The translations under genes and the position numbers were made by a program. Source: Tupaia tana (Eukaryota > Chordata > Mammalia > Scandentia > Tupaiidae). Taken from it: 64,000 bases of DNA. The notes under the pieces are model-generated. The model was not told the DNA's origin. It saw nothing but the letters and a program-made list of their open reading frames with translations, and ran no database searches. The stretch covers positions 95,514,475 through 95,578,474 of the forward strand of contig JAKSZU010000002.1 in NCBI GenBank assembly GCA_026018925.1, read 5' to 3'. Shown one piece after another: positions 10,331-22,817 of the stretch. Positions within the stretch are counted from its first letter, which is position 1. Each line of letters starts with the position of its first letter.

Positions 10331-12237
10331 TATTTTGAGCAATTCTAGCCTTACATAGAAGAGGAAAAGAGTACTAATATTCATTGATACCAGAGAATGC
10401 CAGTCAATACTTTTTCATTTAGTCCTCCCACCACCTTCCTAAGAAATGTGCATTGTACTACCATTTAATAATTAAGCCAACTGGAGTCCAGTAGGTAGAG
10501 TGGCTTGGTGAGGCCAGTGCAGCAGCCGACCTCATTTGGGCTGTATTCTTTGGACCAGAGTGCTACAACCCGTAAGGTAACAAAATTCATTTTGAAGGAG
10601 TAAGTTCTGATACTGTACATTTTTGAAATGAATGAAATTACTTTATAATCATACCTCATATTTCAAAGATGTCATATTTATGGGGACTTTGGTATATGAA
10701 TAGTTCAATTTCATTTTCCTTTTCATAGCAATAATTTCCTGGTATCCTTTTATCTTCTATGGCTCATAAAATATTATTTATAACATTTATCTAAATTAGA
10801 TAACAGGAAAACCTAAAGCAATTTCTAATTATTTGAATAACGTTCATTAGAACATTTATTCAAAAGAAATATGCAAGCTGTCAAAACTCATACCCTATGT
10901 ATGAGCAGACCCTGCTAATTTTGGTGCTTCCCACCATCAGCCCTTCTGAATTGCCACAATACATCTATCCAATTAGGTTTTTCCAATGGGTGAAGAAAAA
11001 GGAAGAACCATTTTCCCCTAGCATTATCAATACTGCACTATATAAAAGAAAAATATCAAACAAATGAAGCAGAGTAGTGGCTTTTATAGAAAGAAGTAGG
11101 GCACAACGTGTTTATCAGTCAGGACAGAGAACACTAACAAAGGCACAGGGTTTGAGGAACAAAGACTGAATTTTGATTAAATGCACATTACTCACCAGTT
11201 CAACTCAAGTCTATGTTATTAACCCCCATAAAGGCCTTTCAAATGGCGCATCTGGAAATGAGTGAAAAGAAAGATTCTCCAGAGACGACATCAATTTCTA
11301 AAATTCAAGGTAAATGTTTCAACAAAAGATTAAATCGTGCCAAGCGTCGGTGGTTTTTTTAGTGCTTCCTTGGTTTACTGTCTGTATACGACATAAACAT
11401 TGGTAACACCTTTTGGGATAAAGCTAGGGAAAACATTTTTGGCATGGTTGGATATGATTTGCTGTAAACACAGACATATTCAAAGGTAGTTAACTGTAGA
11501 ATTTATGGAATGCTAGGCATATTTTTTCATGCATATTTTCTTCTTCCTTAACCATTAAAACAGTAGTAAACATCCTTTTCAGAGACTACCTTGGGTGTCG
11601 TTTATGTATCTTTTCCATAAGGCAGGAAAAAATAATACCCTTAAAATATATATACTATTTATCTTGGCAAATACATAAATCCTATGTATTTATTGTCAGT
11701 AGTAATGTTATAGTTGGGTAAATAAAATTTCCAAAAGACAAAGGTAATACCTGAGGGCGATAGAACTTAGACACACACAGAGGCACATACAGGTACACTC
11801 GTTTTAGAAAGAAATCTGTCTAAACACATTTTCCTCTTTTACACAGTACATCTTGTACAATGATCCAAATAATGATCATTCTCCATTAAAAGGGGTATGA
11901 TTACTTAACCTCTGTTGGATGTCTCACTTTTTCAGTATATACATTGGTTTCCAGATACTGTGTTTTGATTCTCAGTAATGTCTTTCAGTGCTATTAGAAT
12001 ATGTAAATACATTTTCCTAGGTGCTTATACTTATTTAATTGGAGATCCTGCCATTTTTTTTTTCTGTCATGATGGCTGTCAAGTGTCAAAAAGCTGACTT
12101 CCCAATGAAGCTCCTAAACACCATTCTCTTCCATACATTTCCACAGTTGTGTGGTCTCACACTCAACACACACATTCATCTCTCTCTCTTTATCTCTCCC
12201 TCACTACCTCTGATTTCTTGCCTTCTGAGACGTGGGC
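10331..12237. other. Unique AT-rich intergenic sequence
   Basis: I see no gene, tRNA or strong repeat here. A CT-rich patch lies at about 12180-12210. Confidence 0.55.
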
Positions 12238-12430
12238 AGTAATGAAGATCACCATAGAACCTAAATAACCCATCTTGTTCTACCCAGTGCTAAGTCCAGC
12301 CTGAGGCAGAATCCAGTCTCATCCTATGGGATTTCTTCACCACCTAGAGAAGTCTCTCCTTCTTACTTTGAGTATATAACTATTTAAGAAATCAGTGCCA
12401 GACACCTAACCACCAGATAGGTGAGGAATG
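12238..12430 (+). repeat. Unclassified repeat, possible LTR fragment
   Basis: CAGTAATGAAGATCACCATA, CTAAATAACC and CAGTGCTAAGTCC recur at 19362-19450, so this is repetitive DNA. A TATATAA-like motif near 12371 would fit an LTR promoter. I cannot name the family. Confidence 0.4.
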
Positions 12431-12646
12431 ATTTCTCTATTTTCATTAAGTTATTTAATTGAAATGGCTATCTTGATTAGAGACTGAATATTCTCACTAA
12501 TCTCTTATTAACCTATACATTGATTAAAAAAAAAGTCTTTGTAGTTTTGATTTTTTTTTTTATTTGGTTTCTGGTCCTCTTTCACATAATTTTAGTGTAT
12601 TATTTCTAGAAGTATGTGATTTGTTTAATTTAAAAATTCCCAAACA

Positions 12647-12806
12647 CAGGACCAGCAGTTGGCATGGTGGTTAAGGTGCTGGGCACTCCCACATGGCTGA
12701 CCACGGTTCGAGTCCTGGACCTGGCAGCTTGCTTTCCCACTCTTTCTCTCTCTCTGGTCAAATTAAAATAAATGAATAAATAAATAAAATTAAATAAATA
12801 TTTTTT
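12647..12806 (+). mobile_element. tRNA-derived SINE, short form, with TSD
   Basis: The head GGACCAGCAGTTGGCATGGT and B box GGTTCGAGTCCTGG are followed directly by CTTGCTTTCCCACTCTTTC and a TAAA-rich tail. The TSD AATTCCCAAACA lies at 12635-12646 and 12807-12818. Confidence 0.95.
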
Positions 12807-13437
12807 AATTCCCAAACAGTATTTTACTGAATGGAAGACAAATCTAGTATGAGAGAGTTGGTTTAAGTTTTTCTTCCAACTTATGAAGTAGTGATCTCAT
12901 ACCTAAATGTCCTGCCACAGCCCCAATGTTGTAAATAATAAGGTCTCAAAGTAATTAATTTAATTAACCAAACAAAGTGACCTAAACAAGAAGTCTTTAA
13001 TAATGCATTTGCATTTTTTTGTGAGGAAGAAGTTAAGGGGATTTTATTTGCCATAAGCCACTATTAGGAAAAGGAAATGAGTGACAAAACCAAGTTGAGA
13101 GAAGAGATTTAATTTTTTTAAATCAACTTAAAGTCTGTCCTGGGTCAATACAAATTCAGTCTCATCGCTTGTATTTTCAATTATGGTCCAATTCAAACCG
13201 ACATTCACAATGATTTCCCTCGGCCACTATGAGCACCTTAGTCGCCTAAGAAAAAAAAATCAATTATGTTAAGTACATTCTACTTAATGTAACAGAGTAT
13301 AATAGCAGTAATGTAACCTCAGGAAAATTCTTAATAATTGAAACATGACCACCTTCTGTTTAACTCTGCCTTGACCATAGAGTACAGTTGACCAGAAGCA
13401 CCCTTTTACCAAATTTTGAATCCAACTATTATGTTTA
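12807..13437. other. Unique AT-rich sequence
   Basis: Nothing recognisable beyond the TSD at its left edge. Confidence 0.5.
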
Positions 13438-13933
13438 GTCTCTTTTCTTTTTTTCATACTTTCTTATTTTATTTCAAGTTCGTTTATACATTCAATCATG
13501 TCATTTAGTTTGTAAACTGAATATTCCAGCAAGTTTACATTTCTCCCCAGTCCAGTTGATAATACTATAAAGTTATCTTCAACAGATAATACCCCACTTT
13601 TTTGTCCCGTTAATGCTTTGCCTCTCCATTTTTCTCCTTAATATTCTTCCTCATACTGCATTCCTTTACCCATGCTCTTCCCACACTATATCTGGTATTC
13701 ACAACCATTTACTATGTTCCTATATCCTTTAGTCATTCAGTTCTGGTCACAGAGTGCGTAAACTCAGTATATATTAAGTGGGGACATACAATGTCTTTCC
13801 TTCATAGCCTGGCTTGCTTCACTCAGCAGTAAATCTTCATTCACTTTCTGTCAAAAACCAGGGTCTTGTTTTTTATGGCTGAGTGATATTCCATAGAGTA
13901 TATGTGCCACAGTGTTTCAATCCATTCATCTGT

Positions 13934-16900
13934 TTATAGGCATTTGGGTTGGTTCCATGTCTTAGCAATTGTGAATAATGCCACAATAAATATCGATGTG
14001 CAAGTACTTTTCTGATGAAGAATTCTTCTGTCCTTTGGGTGGATACAAAGGAGTGGGATTGTTGGGTCATGTGGAAGTTCTATTTGCAGAATTTTTTTTC
14101 TTTTTTTTTTCAAGAGGTTTTTGCTATAGGGTGCGTGCGCTCGCCAGAGAGAGAGAGAGAGGGAGAGACAGAGAGATAGAAAGCGAGAAATCACCCCCCA
14201 AGGGGGATGGCCTCACCACAATCCCCTCTCCTCCATCCTCCTCTCGGGATCTTGGGCACGCACGCACACGCGCCTTAAGCCACCGGGTCCGGGACGCGAA
14301 CCACAGTCGACTACATGGGAGTCCAGTGACATAGCCATTACACTAACTGCTGGTCCCCTGTTTGCAGATTTTTGAGGAATCTCCAAATTGTTGTCCACAG
14401 TGGCTTGACCAATTTACATTCCTACCAGCAGTGTAAGAGAGTTTCCGGTTCACCACACCGCCTGCAGCACTTACCATTTTTTGTTTTCTTTAATCGTAGT
14501 CACTATGACTGGGGTTAGGTGGTATCTCATTGTTGTTTTGATCTGCATTTCCCTTACAATGAGGATGTTGAGCATTTTTTCATATGTCTTGGCTAGTCAT
14601 ATTGTCATCCTTAGAGAGTGGTTTTTTCAACTCATTCTCCTATCTTTTAATAGGGTTGATCATCTTTTTTTCAGAACAGCTGCTTGAGTTCCTTGTGTAT
14701 TCTGGTTATTAATCCTTTATCTAATGCATAGTCTACAAAAGTATTTTCCCATTCTGAGGGCTGTCAATTCACACTAATTACTGTGTCTTTTGCCATGCAA
14801 AAACTTATTAGTCTGATGTAATCCCACTTGTCTATTATGGGGATTATTGACTGTGGTTTGGGAGTCTTATTTAAGAAGTCTTTGCCTACCCCAAAGTCTC
14901 CCAGAGTTTCCCCAGTGTTCTCCAGGAGCAGTTTTATAGTTTGAGGTCTTAGGTTTAGATTTTTGATCCACCTTGAGTTGATTTTTGTCAATGGTAACAG
15001 GTAGGGGTTCAGATTCATTTTTCTGCAGGTGGATATCCAGTTTTTCCAGCACCATTTGCTGAAGAGATTGTCCTTTTCCCAGTGGATTGACTGGTAACCT
15101 TTGTCAAAAATCAGTTGACTGTATGTTTGGGAATTTATTTCTGGGGACTCTATTCTGTTCCATTGGTCCACCTGTCTGTTTCTGTGCCAATACCATACTG
15201 TTTTGATTGCCACAGCTTTGTAGTATATTTTTGGGTCAGGGAGTGAAATGCCACCCATTCCAATCTTCTTGTGCAGGATTGCTTTGGCAATACGAGGTCT
15301 TTTATGATTCCAGACAAATTGTATGTCTTTTCTAGATCTGTAAAGAATGTTTCTGGTATTTTGATTGGGATTGCATTAAATATGTAGATTAATTTGGGTA
15401 GAATTGCCATTTTGATTATATTAATTCTTCCAATCCAAGAACATGGAATGTCCTTCCACTTTTTTGTGTCATTTTCAATTTCATTTTTTAGCTTCTCATA
15501 GTTTTTCTTGTGGAGGTCTTTAACTTCTTTGGTTAGATTTATTCCTTAGGTATCTTATATTTTTTGTGACTATGGTAAATGGAATTACTTTTTTCAGTTC
15601 TATCTCAGTCTGCCTGCTGTTTGTATATAGAAATGCTGTAGATTTCTGTATGTCGATTTTGTATCCTGCAACTTTACTGTATTCATGTATTACTTTCAGG
15701 AATTTTTTCATAGATACCATTGTGTCTTCTATTTATATAATCATGTCATCTGCAAACAGAGAGAGTTTCACTTCTTCTTTTCCTATTTGAATGCCTTTTA
15801 TTTTTTCTCTTTTCTGATTGCATTGGCAAGGACTTCGAATACTATATTGAAAAGGAGTGGAGAAAGTGGGCATCCTTGTCTTGTACCAGTTTTTAGTGGA
15901 AAATCTTTCAGCTTTTCTCCATTCAGGATGATGTTTGCTGTGGGTTTTTCATAGACAGCTTTTTATTGTGTTGAGAAATGACCCTTCTATGATGATATTG
16001 TTGAGAGTCTTGATCATAAAGGGATGTTGTATCTTATTAAATACTTTTTCTGCATCAATTGATATGATCATATGATTTTTATCCTTCTTCCTGTTAATAT
16101 GATGTATTACATTTATGGTTTTGTGTATGTCGAACCAACCACCTGATCATGATCTTTTTTTTATAAATTGTTGGATATGATTTGCTAGTATCTTGCTGAG
16201 AATCTTTGCATCTATATTCATCAGAGATGTTGGTCTATAGTTTTCCTTCCTTGTCCTGTCCTTTTCTGTTATAAGGATAAGGGTGATGGAGGCTTCATAG
16301 AATGGATTAGGGAGGGATTCACCCTCTTGGATCTTTAGAAATAACTTGAGTAGAATGGGAGTTAACTCTTCTTTGAAAGTTTTGTAGAATTCAGAGGTGA
16401 AGCAATAGGACCAGGGCTTTTTGTTGTTGTTGTTGGGAGGTTATTTATTACTGATTCAATCTCCTGTCTTGTTAGGGGCCTATTCAGACTTTCTCTATCC
16501 TCCTGGCTCAATCTTGGTAGATTGTATATGTCCAGAAATTTGTCCATCTCATCCAGATTGTCTTGTTTCTTGGCATATAGTTGTTCATAGTATCCTCTAA
16601 TGATGTTTTGTATTTCTACTATGTCTGTTGTTATTTTGCCTGCTTCATTGCAGATTTGATTTACCTGGTTCCCTTCTCTCTTCTTAGTAAGTCTTGCTAG
16701 TGGTGTATAGATTTTGTTTATCTTTTCAAAGAATTGCTTTTACTTTCATTTATTTTCTGTATAATTTGTTTATTTTCTATTTCATTTATTTCTGCTCATA
16801 TCTTTATTATTTCCTTTCTCCTGGAGATTTTTGGATTTTTTTTGCTGTTGCTTTTCCAATTCTCTGAGGCGCGATGTTAGGTGATCCATTTGCCTTCTTT

Positions 16901-17839
16901 CTGTCTTCTCCTTATGTGCACTAATTGCTATGAACTTCCCTCTTATGACTGCTTTAGCAGTGTCCCAAAGATTATGGAAACTCGTGTCCTCATTGTCATT
17001 GGCTTCCACTAATCTTTTGATTTCAGTTTTTATTTCTTCAGTAGTTGTGAAGTCATTCAGGAATAGGTTATTTAGTTTCCATGTATTTGAGTGTTTTTGA
17101 GGGTTTTTCTTGAAATTAAACACAAGTTAAATTCCATCATGGTCGGAGAAGATGTTGGAAATAGTTTCTATGCCTTTGAATCTGTAGAGGTTTGCCTTAT
17201 GCCCTATCATGTGGTCAATCCTCGAAAAGGTTCCATGCGGGGGTGAGAAAAACGTGTATCTTGTGGTTTTTGGATGGAAAGTTCTGTAGATGTCTGTTAA
17301 GTCCATTTGATTTATAGTATTGTTAGATCCTTTATCTCTTTACCTATTTTTTGTCTAGATGATCTGTCCAGAGGGGATAAAGGGATGTTGGGGTGTCCAA
17401 CAATTAGTGTGTTGCAGTCTATCTCCCCTTTTAAATCTCACAGTCATTCTGCCACGTATTTGGGTGTTCCTGTGTTAGATGCATAGATATTTATAAGCGT
17501 TATATCTTCTTGATTTATTTACCCTTTCACTACAATATATTGCCCTTCTTTGTCTCTTCTAACAGTTTTTGTTTTAAAGCCTATTTTGTCAGAAATTAAT
17601 ATTGCAACTTGAGCTCTTTTTTGATTCCCATTTGCTTAGAAAACCCTTTTCCTACCCTTCACATTCAGTCTATGTATGTCTTTATCCATGAGGTGGGTTT
17701 CCTGTAGGCAACAGATAAGGGGTTTCTGTTTTTTTATCCATTCAGCCAATCTGTGTCTCTTGATTAGAGAATTTAATCCATTAACATTCAATGTTATTAT
17801 CGATATTACCGGACCTGTCCCAATGTTTAAGTTGGCCAT
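13934..17839 (-). pseudogene. L1 ORF2 remnant (endonuclease-reverse transcriptase)
   Basis: ORF2p nicks target DNA and reverse transcribes its RNA on the nick. The N-terminal endonuclease begins at 17839 with MANLNIG and shows the LNVNGLNS and QETHL motifs (17839-17636). The reverse transcriptase FADD catalytic box is encoded at about 15742-15756. The post-RT region is open at 15258-14764 (WYWHRNR, WCWKNW). The conserved C-terminal ALFTIAKTWNQPKC stretch survives near 13945. Frameshifts between these blocks and the SINE at 14096-14357 break it. Confidence 0.9.
14096..14357 (-). mobile_element. tRNA-derived SINE, long form, inside the L1
   Basis: A complete inverted long form. The TSD CTRTTTGCAGAWTTTT at about 14080-14095 and 14358-14373 lies in ORF2, so the SINE was still moving after this L1 inserted. 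Confidence 0.95.
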
Positions 17840-18269
17840 TGTCTTGGTTGCCTTTTATTCCTTTATTTCTGGCTGTTCATTCTTTAGTTTTCCTGGAACA
17901 GTACTTTCTTAAGAGTTTCTTGAAGAGCTGGTCTAGTGTTGGCAAATTCTTTCAGGTTTTGTTTGAGAAGATTTTAATCTTTTTTCCCATGTGAAGGATA
18001 ATCTTTCAGAATATAATAATCTTGGTTGAAATTGTTTCTCTTTTAACACATTCAGTACTTCCCATTCTTTCCTTGCTTGCATTGTTTCTGTTTAGTCTCT
18101 TTTCAAAATATTTCACTTGATTCTCAAATGTCAAAATCTATTACAGTATTGCTTTCTAAAATTTGTTTATGTATAACCTACCTTATACTAGAAAAGATAT
18201 GTTTCCTTATAAAATGTAAGCAATACACCCAGATAAAATTAAGCTGGGTTAAAAAACTGAGGAATACAT

Positions 18270-18435
18270 GGATACTTCAAAAAATTTATTGAAAAAATGG
18301 AATTTTATAGTATATAAAATATATTATAATGTTTCTATATTATAATAGAAGTTTTTTTTGGTGTAAAAAGTTTTGAAATCTATGCATAGTTTTTTTCATA
18401 ATATACCTCTTCCATAAACTCTTTGAAGACCCCTC
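18270..18435. mobile_element. Palindromic MITE-like element, about 165 bp
   Basis: The left end ATACTTCAAAAAATTTATTG and the inward-read right end GTCTTCAAAGAGTTTATGGA form imperfect inverted repeats. The A/T-rich centre is also partly self-complementary. This resembles an old non-autonomous DNA transposon found in mammals. I cannot name it with certainty. Confidence 0.6.
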
Positions 18436-19287
18436 ATGGATGTACTGAAAGTAGGAAAGTTAAATGGACCAGGAATGAGGTAAGCACAAAAGGCAGACTA
18501 TAAGACTTTCCATTTACTAGTGCAAACTACAGCTTTGTCTTTAATCCTTTTAGCAGCCAAGCATTTACTCTATAATTCTACATTTCACAGAAAACCAAAT
18601 AGAGTTATTGTGCTCAAGGTAGTAAGAGCCTATTAACATTAACTCAAACAAGCCTCCAGAATTTCAACAGGACAACTAAATAGGCCAACAACTTTCCAAC
18701 AACCTTTATAGATCATAAAATGCCAGCAGAATAGCAGGGGAGGGAACATGTCTCCATAAGCCACTCTGTGCAGATACACAAAACCACTAGTCTTGGTGAA
18801 TTAGAGTGCAAAGGGGCATAGATTCAAGCACAGGGCTTCGCCCGTGGCACCATTTACCCTCAGCCTGTCACTGTAAAGCATCCACAGCATCTAAGTCTAT
18901 ATTTTATCTGTTTTCCGGGAAGTCTAAAATAAACCCCAAGAGTTAAAACCTAACAAAAAGAAACCTAACTAGTATAAAATTAAAAAAAAATAATAATAAC
19001 ACCCATGTATGTCAATCAGCTTTAGCAATTTTTAGTTTTACTTTGGATGTCATAAATATTGAGATTCCTTCCACTGATAAGAAAGGTGAGTGGCTCTGGA
19101 GGCCAGGCCAGGGAACTAGTGTGCCACCAGAAGCATTATGTAAGGGTTCAGATGGTGGCAGAGCATAAGACACAACACTGCACAAGCCCAGGTTTTGCAT
19201 CCAGAAACCTCCTTGAGTATGCAGGCACACCTGTGCCTGTGATCTGGATCTGGCTGAAGTTGGGGGTGGATTTTAATGTAGAGACAC
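18436..19287. other. Unique sequence
   Basis: No gene or repeat recognised. ORFs here are short and without support. Confidence 0.5.
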
Positions 19288-19450
19288 TGAGGGACCAGCA
19301 GATGGCATAATGGTTATGTCACTGGACTGCTACATGGTCAACCAGGGTTCGATTCCTAGACCAGTAATGAAGATCCTGAGCAGTAGTGAAGATCACCATG
19401 GAATCTAAATAACCAAACTTTTTAACCAAGTTTTACACAATGCTAAGTCC
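19288..19450 (+). mobile_element. SINE head joined to an unrelated repeat fragment
   Basis: A full tRNA-like head (GGGACCAGCAGATGGCATAA, B box GGTTCGATTCC) stops at about 19361. It is joined to sequence also present at 12238-12297. CAGTRATGAAGATC appears twice at the junction (19362-19375 and 19381-19394). No SINE body or A tail separates the two parts. Confidence 0.6.
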
Positions 19451-19455
19451 CTGGG

Positions 19456-19660
19456 GGACCAGCAGATGGCGTCATGGTTAAAACTCACACCAAGCATTTG
19501 TGCCCAAGATCCCAAGAGGACAGTGGAGGAGAAGGGATTGCGAGATGGCCGCCCCCCACCAGGGGTTAGTTTCTCACTTTCTGTCTCTCTGTCTTTCTCT
19601 GTCTCTCTGGTGAGCACATGTGCCCTATAGCAAAAATCTCTCTTAAAAAAATTTTTTTTA
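19456..19660 (+). mobile_element. tRNA-derived SINE with B box deleted
   Basis: GGGGACCAGCAGATGGCGTC passes straight from CATGGTTA to AAACTCACACCAAGC. The second half of the head, including the B box, is missing. Body, CT stretch and CCCTATAGCAAAAA tail are normal. Confidence 0.8.
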
Positions 19661-19954
19661 AAGTAATATGAAGACCCTGTTAGAGGTTCTCCCTCTCTCA
19701 CTCCTGGAAGAAACACATAAACTTAAAAAAAAAAAAAATAGGTTAGATCATGACATCTGAAATCCACCTATGAACCTGAATGGTATGAAGCAGAGAGGGG
19801 GGCAACATATGTAGTCAAACAAGCCAGAGGCCGAGGGCAGTCGTGCTGGTGTCACTGGAGATAGAGTGCAGCCTTAACTTCAGACAGCAGACTGTGATTC
19901 CTGAAGGTCACTGCTATTGGCCAGATAAGAGCATTTGAAGGGAGTAATCAGGGC

Positions 19955-20218
19955 TGATTCCATCGCTCAGTAATTAAGCCCTTCACAGAAGGACACAGAT
20001 CACACATTGCTGCTGTGCCTCGATTTACTTCCCAGCCCGCGCAGCTTGAAAAACACACCAGGCACATGTAGGTGCATGCCAAAATCCTGACAGGACAGAG
20101 AATTAGAGACAAAAGGATTGTGGCATGACCAAACCCCATTGAAGATCCCTCTCACTGTCTTTCTGGTAAATGCACACACCCTTTGGCAATATAAATAAGT
20201 AAATAAATAAATAAACAA
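19955..20218 (+). mobile_element. tRNA-derived SINE, diverged
   Basis: Body blocks CAGCTTGAAAAACACACC, GGCACATGTAGGTGCATGCC and AAAGGATTGTGGCATGACC are present, then a TAAATAAATAAA tail. The head is badly decayed. Confidence 0.7.
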
Positions 20219-21104
20219 ATAGAGCAAACAAATACGAGTTTTATGAGGCTTAAAATGCCTCCTAAATGTTGTCTGTTGCATGATAGCTTTCAAATATAGA
20301 TAATAGATCCTAGCTCATAATTGTAGACATTTAGGACTAATGAAACCACCTCAGCCAGTCCGTCCTTCCTGTATCAGGTTTTCTCATGGAGATACACACT
20401 TGTCCTCCAATTGTGATCATCTATAATCAAGAAAAGGGTGTTGGGTGAATAATGGGTGCTGATCTTTTACAATATCCAGGTATCATGATTTGCTGAGGCT
20501 TAGAGGTAGGAGATTTTAGCCTCAATACATGCTTGGATACCTAAGGAGTATATTTTAGCTGAAAGAATGTTCCCCAATTTAGCAAATGTAAGAGCTGGGC
20601 GAGCAAAGCAAGTCAGGAAGGCAAAGTTTACCCTTTGTTATGAGAGTTCCAATTTTCTTAGGTGCTTAATTAAAGGACAGATGTGTAAGTACTTGGGTTA
20701 GACCTTAGTTATATCGTCAACAAATTATACTCAACTTTACTACAGCAGGAAGGAAACTACTACATTAAGTAAGCAAGGTTATTACAAGTGTAAATAAAAT
20801 TCAAAAAGATTTCACTACTTGTACATTTTACTGTTTCTGAGACATGGAGATTTTGGGAATCATTCGTATCTAAAAAAATAGTGTATGTCATGTGATATTC
20901 AGGGATTTAAAAATAGATAGAGATGATACTAAAAAAAACCGGCATGAATCAATGTACAGCAGAAATCTTCAAAAAAGTCCACGATGAAATTCATCCTGGG
21001 CTCAGACTTGCAGTTTGGACCATAATGCGTTCCGAGAAGTAAGTTTCATTTTCTAGATTCTATAGAATAAGAATTCCTGTAGAAGGCAAGAAGTTGAGTT
21101 TTAC
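20219..21104. other. Unique sequence
   Basis: I see nothing identifiable. Confidence 0.5.
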
Positions 21105-21215
21105 AAAAGCTCTGCTACCAATGAAGAGCGTGACCTTGAGCAAGTCCTCAAAAGTTCCTAGGCTTCAGTTTTTTCAGAATGAGGCAATTAAGAGATACTA
21201 TCTAAATAATGCTAG
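21105..21215 (+). repeat. MIR fragment
   Basis: GAGCGTGACCTTGAGCAAGT and TAGGCTTCAGTTTTTTCAGA match the sense MIR core. Confidence 0.65.
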
Positions 21216-21256
21216 CCCACTAATTGCTTGAGTCTAGTTCAGGTTTGAGGATTTTT

Positions 21257-21523
21257 CTTTTCTTTTTTTTTGGACAGGTTTTTGCTATAGGGCACATGCG
21301 CTCACCAGAAAGACAGAGAGAGACAGAGACAGAAGGCAAAAAAAAACACCCACCAGGGGAGATGGCCATCCCACAGTCCCTTCGCCTCCATTCTCCCCTC
21401 AGGATCTTGGGCACGCACGCACACACGCCCAGCATGAGTTTAAGCCACCGGGTCCGGGATTCCAACCACGGTCGACTACATGGGAGTCCAGTGACATAGC
21501 CATTACACCAACTGCTATTCCCC
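21257..21523 (-). mobile_element. tRNA-derived SINE, long form, with TSD
   Basis: An inverted full-length copy close to consensus. The TSD AGGTTTGARRATTTTT lies at 21241-21256 and 21524-21539. Confidence 0.94.
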
Positions 21524-22817
21524 AGGTTTGAAAATTTTTATGTTTAGCATGACTGTGAAACGAATCTCATTATAGGAAATAAAATCTACAGTAATTTGTT
21601 TAGAAACTTGAAGGAGAATGTGAACTGTGTTAGATGCGAGAATATTGTGGAGAATTTATTCTAAGTTGAATTGTGTCCATCTGTCAAACATATATGGTTA
21701 TTCTGAGTCAATTTTTGCTTTTATGCATATTTTAAGGGAGAGGAGAGGGATTGTTATTGAGATATAAGATATTACACTATAATGGAGCAAATTTAGGTTA
21801 ATACAATAGAAGTGTTTACAAACTGTTTAGAATCAACATCACACACACACACATCTGGCAAGACAGAGTACTCAGAGACTGTAATAGTTATCTTATAATG
21901 GTTCAGGTTTACATATTTTTGTGTCACCTTCATGGACGTGCAAGCCTTGGTTTGCAATTCACTTCTATCAGCATTCTGAGCACCTTCTATGTGCAGAATC
22001 CTGTCACAGGTGCTGTGGTGGGGGGGACATAAATGCACATGGCACAGCACTTTAGACAAATATTCTTTGACCAAACAAATCAGAATCCTGGAACTTCTTC
22101 TAGGCCTGTTTTTACACTTCTGGATAAAATCAAAAACCTCTACTCATTTAGCAAGGAATCTTCCACCCTCGATACCTGATAATTCTTGGTATCTGCTAAA
22201 GTTTCCTGCCCTCCACCATCTCCCAGGTGATAGCTGATCACCTTGGCCTGTCTTCAGCAAGAATGTCTTTAGCAAGATCAGTTTAACCAGAATCTCTCTT
22301 TCCTCTGATGCGTCCTCATACTAATTTTCCATCCTCTGACCCCCACTTCACTGCTTGATTATAAATCTCCGCTTGCCCATGCTGTACTCAGAATTCAGTT
22401 CAATCTCTCTCCCTCACTTCAAGACTCCGTTACAGTAATTCCTATGCCTATCGCCATGGCTCCTCCTTAAATAAAGTTTGTCTCAACATCTTTAAGAAGT
22501 AATATAAGTAATTTTTTTCTTTACTCTCTCTACACAATCCATACAATACAGGAAAATTGGAAGGAGTCTGTGGGAAAATGATAAATACATAGAGTGTGCT
22601 AAGGCAAGGGTACATTAAAGAACACTAAAACATGGTGCAAAGTGAAGGGGAAATTCCAACTTGGAGGAGATTCTGTAATTGTTGATGTGAGATCTAGGCA
22701 CTGAAATTTGGGTAGGATTCTAATAATAGGATCTGGGGAGGAGATGGAGGCCATTTCAAAGTAGCTGAAGCAAAATCAATAAGGGAGGAAAATGAAGGGT
22801 GTGTGCCTTGGCCTGTT
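21524..22817. other. Unique sequence with a possible LTR at about 22080-22500
   Basis: A (CA)n patch lies at about 21840-21852. The stretch 22300-22490 is CT-rich and contains AATAAA followed by GTTTGTCTCAACATC, the layout of an LTR R/U5 end. I cannot assign a family. The rest is unassigned. Confidence 0.35.

Larger units (their letters stand above)
13438..18100 (-). mobile_element. L1 retrotransposon, 5'-truncated, split by a SINE
   Basis: Read on the - strand, this holds the C-terminal end of ORF1 (about 18100-17860), the short inter-ORF gap, ORF2 from 17839 and the 3' end near 13438. Without the SINE it is about 4.4 kb. The truncation inside ORF1 is the usual incomplete reverse transcription. 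The ORF2 wording is close to primate L1. The protein has several frameshifts and stops, so the copy is dead but much younger than the L1 at 1-4792. No TSD could be fixed. Confidence 0.93.

Noticed and set aside
14764-15258. 164-codon ORF as a cellular gene
   Set aside because: It is the post-RT part of L1 ORF2.
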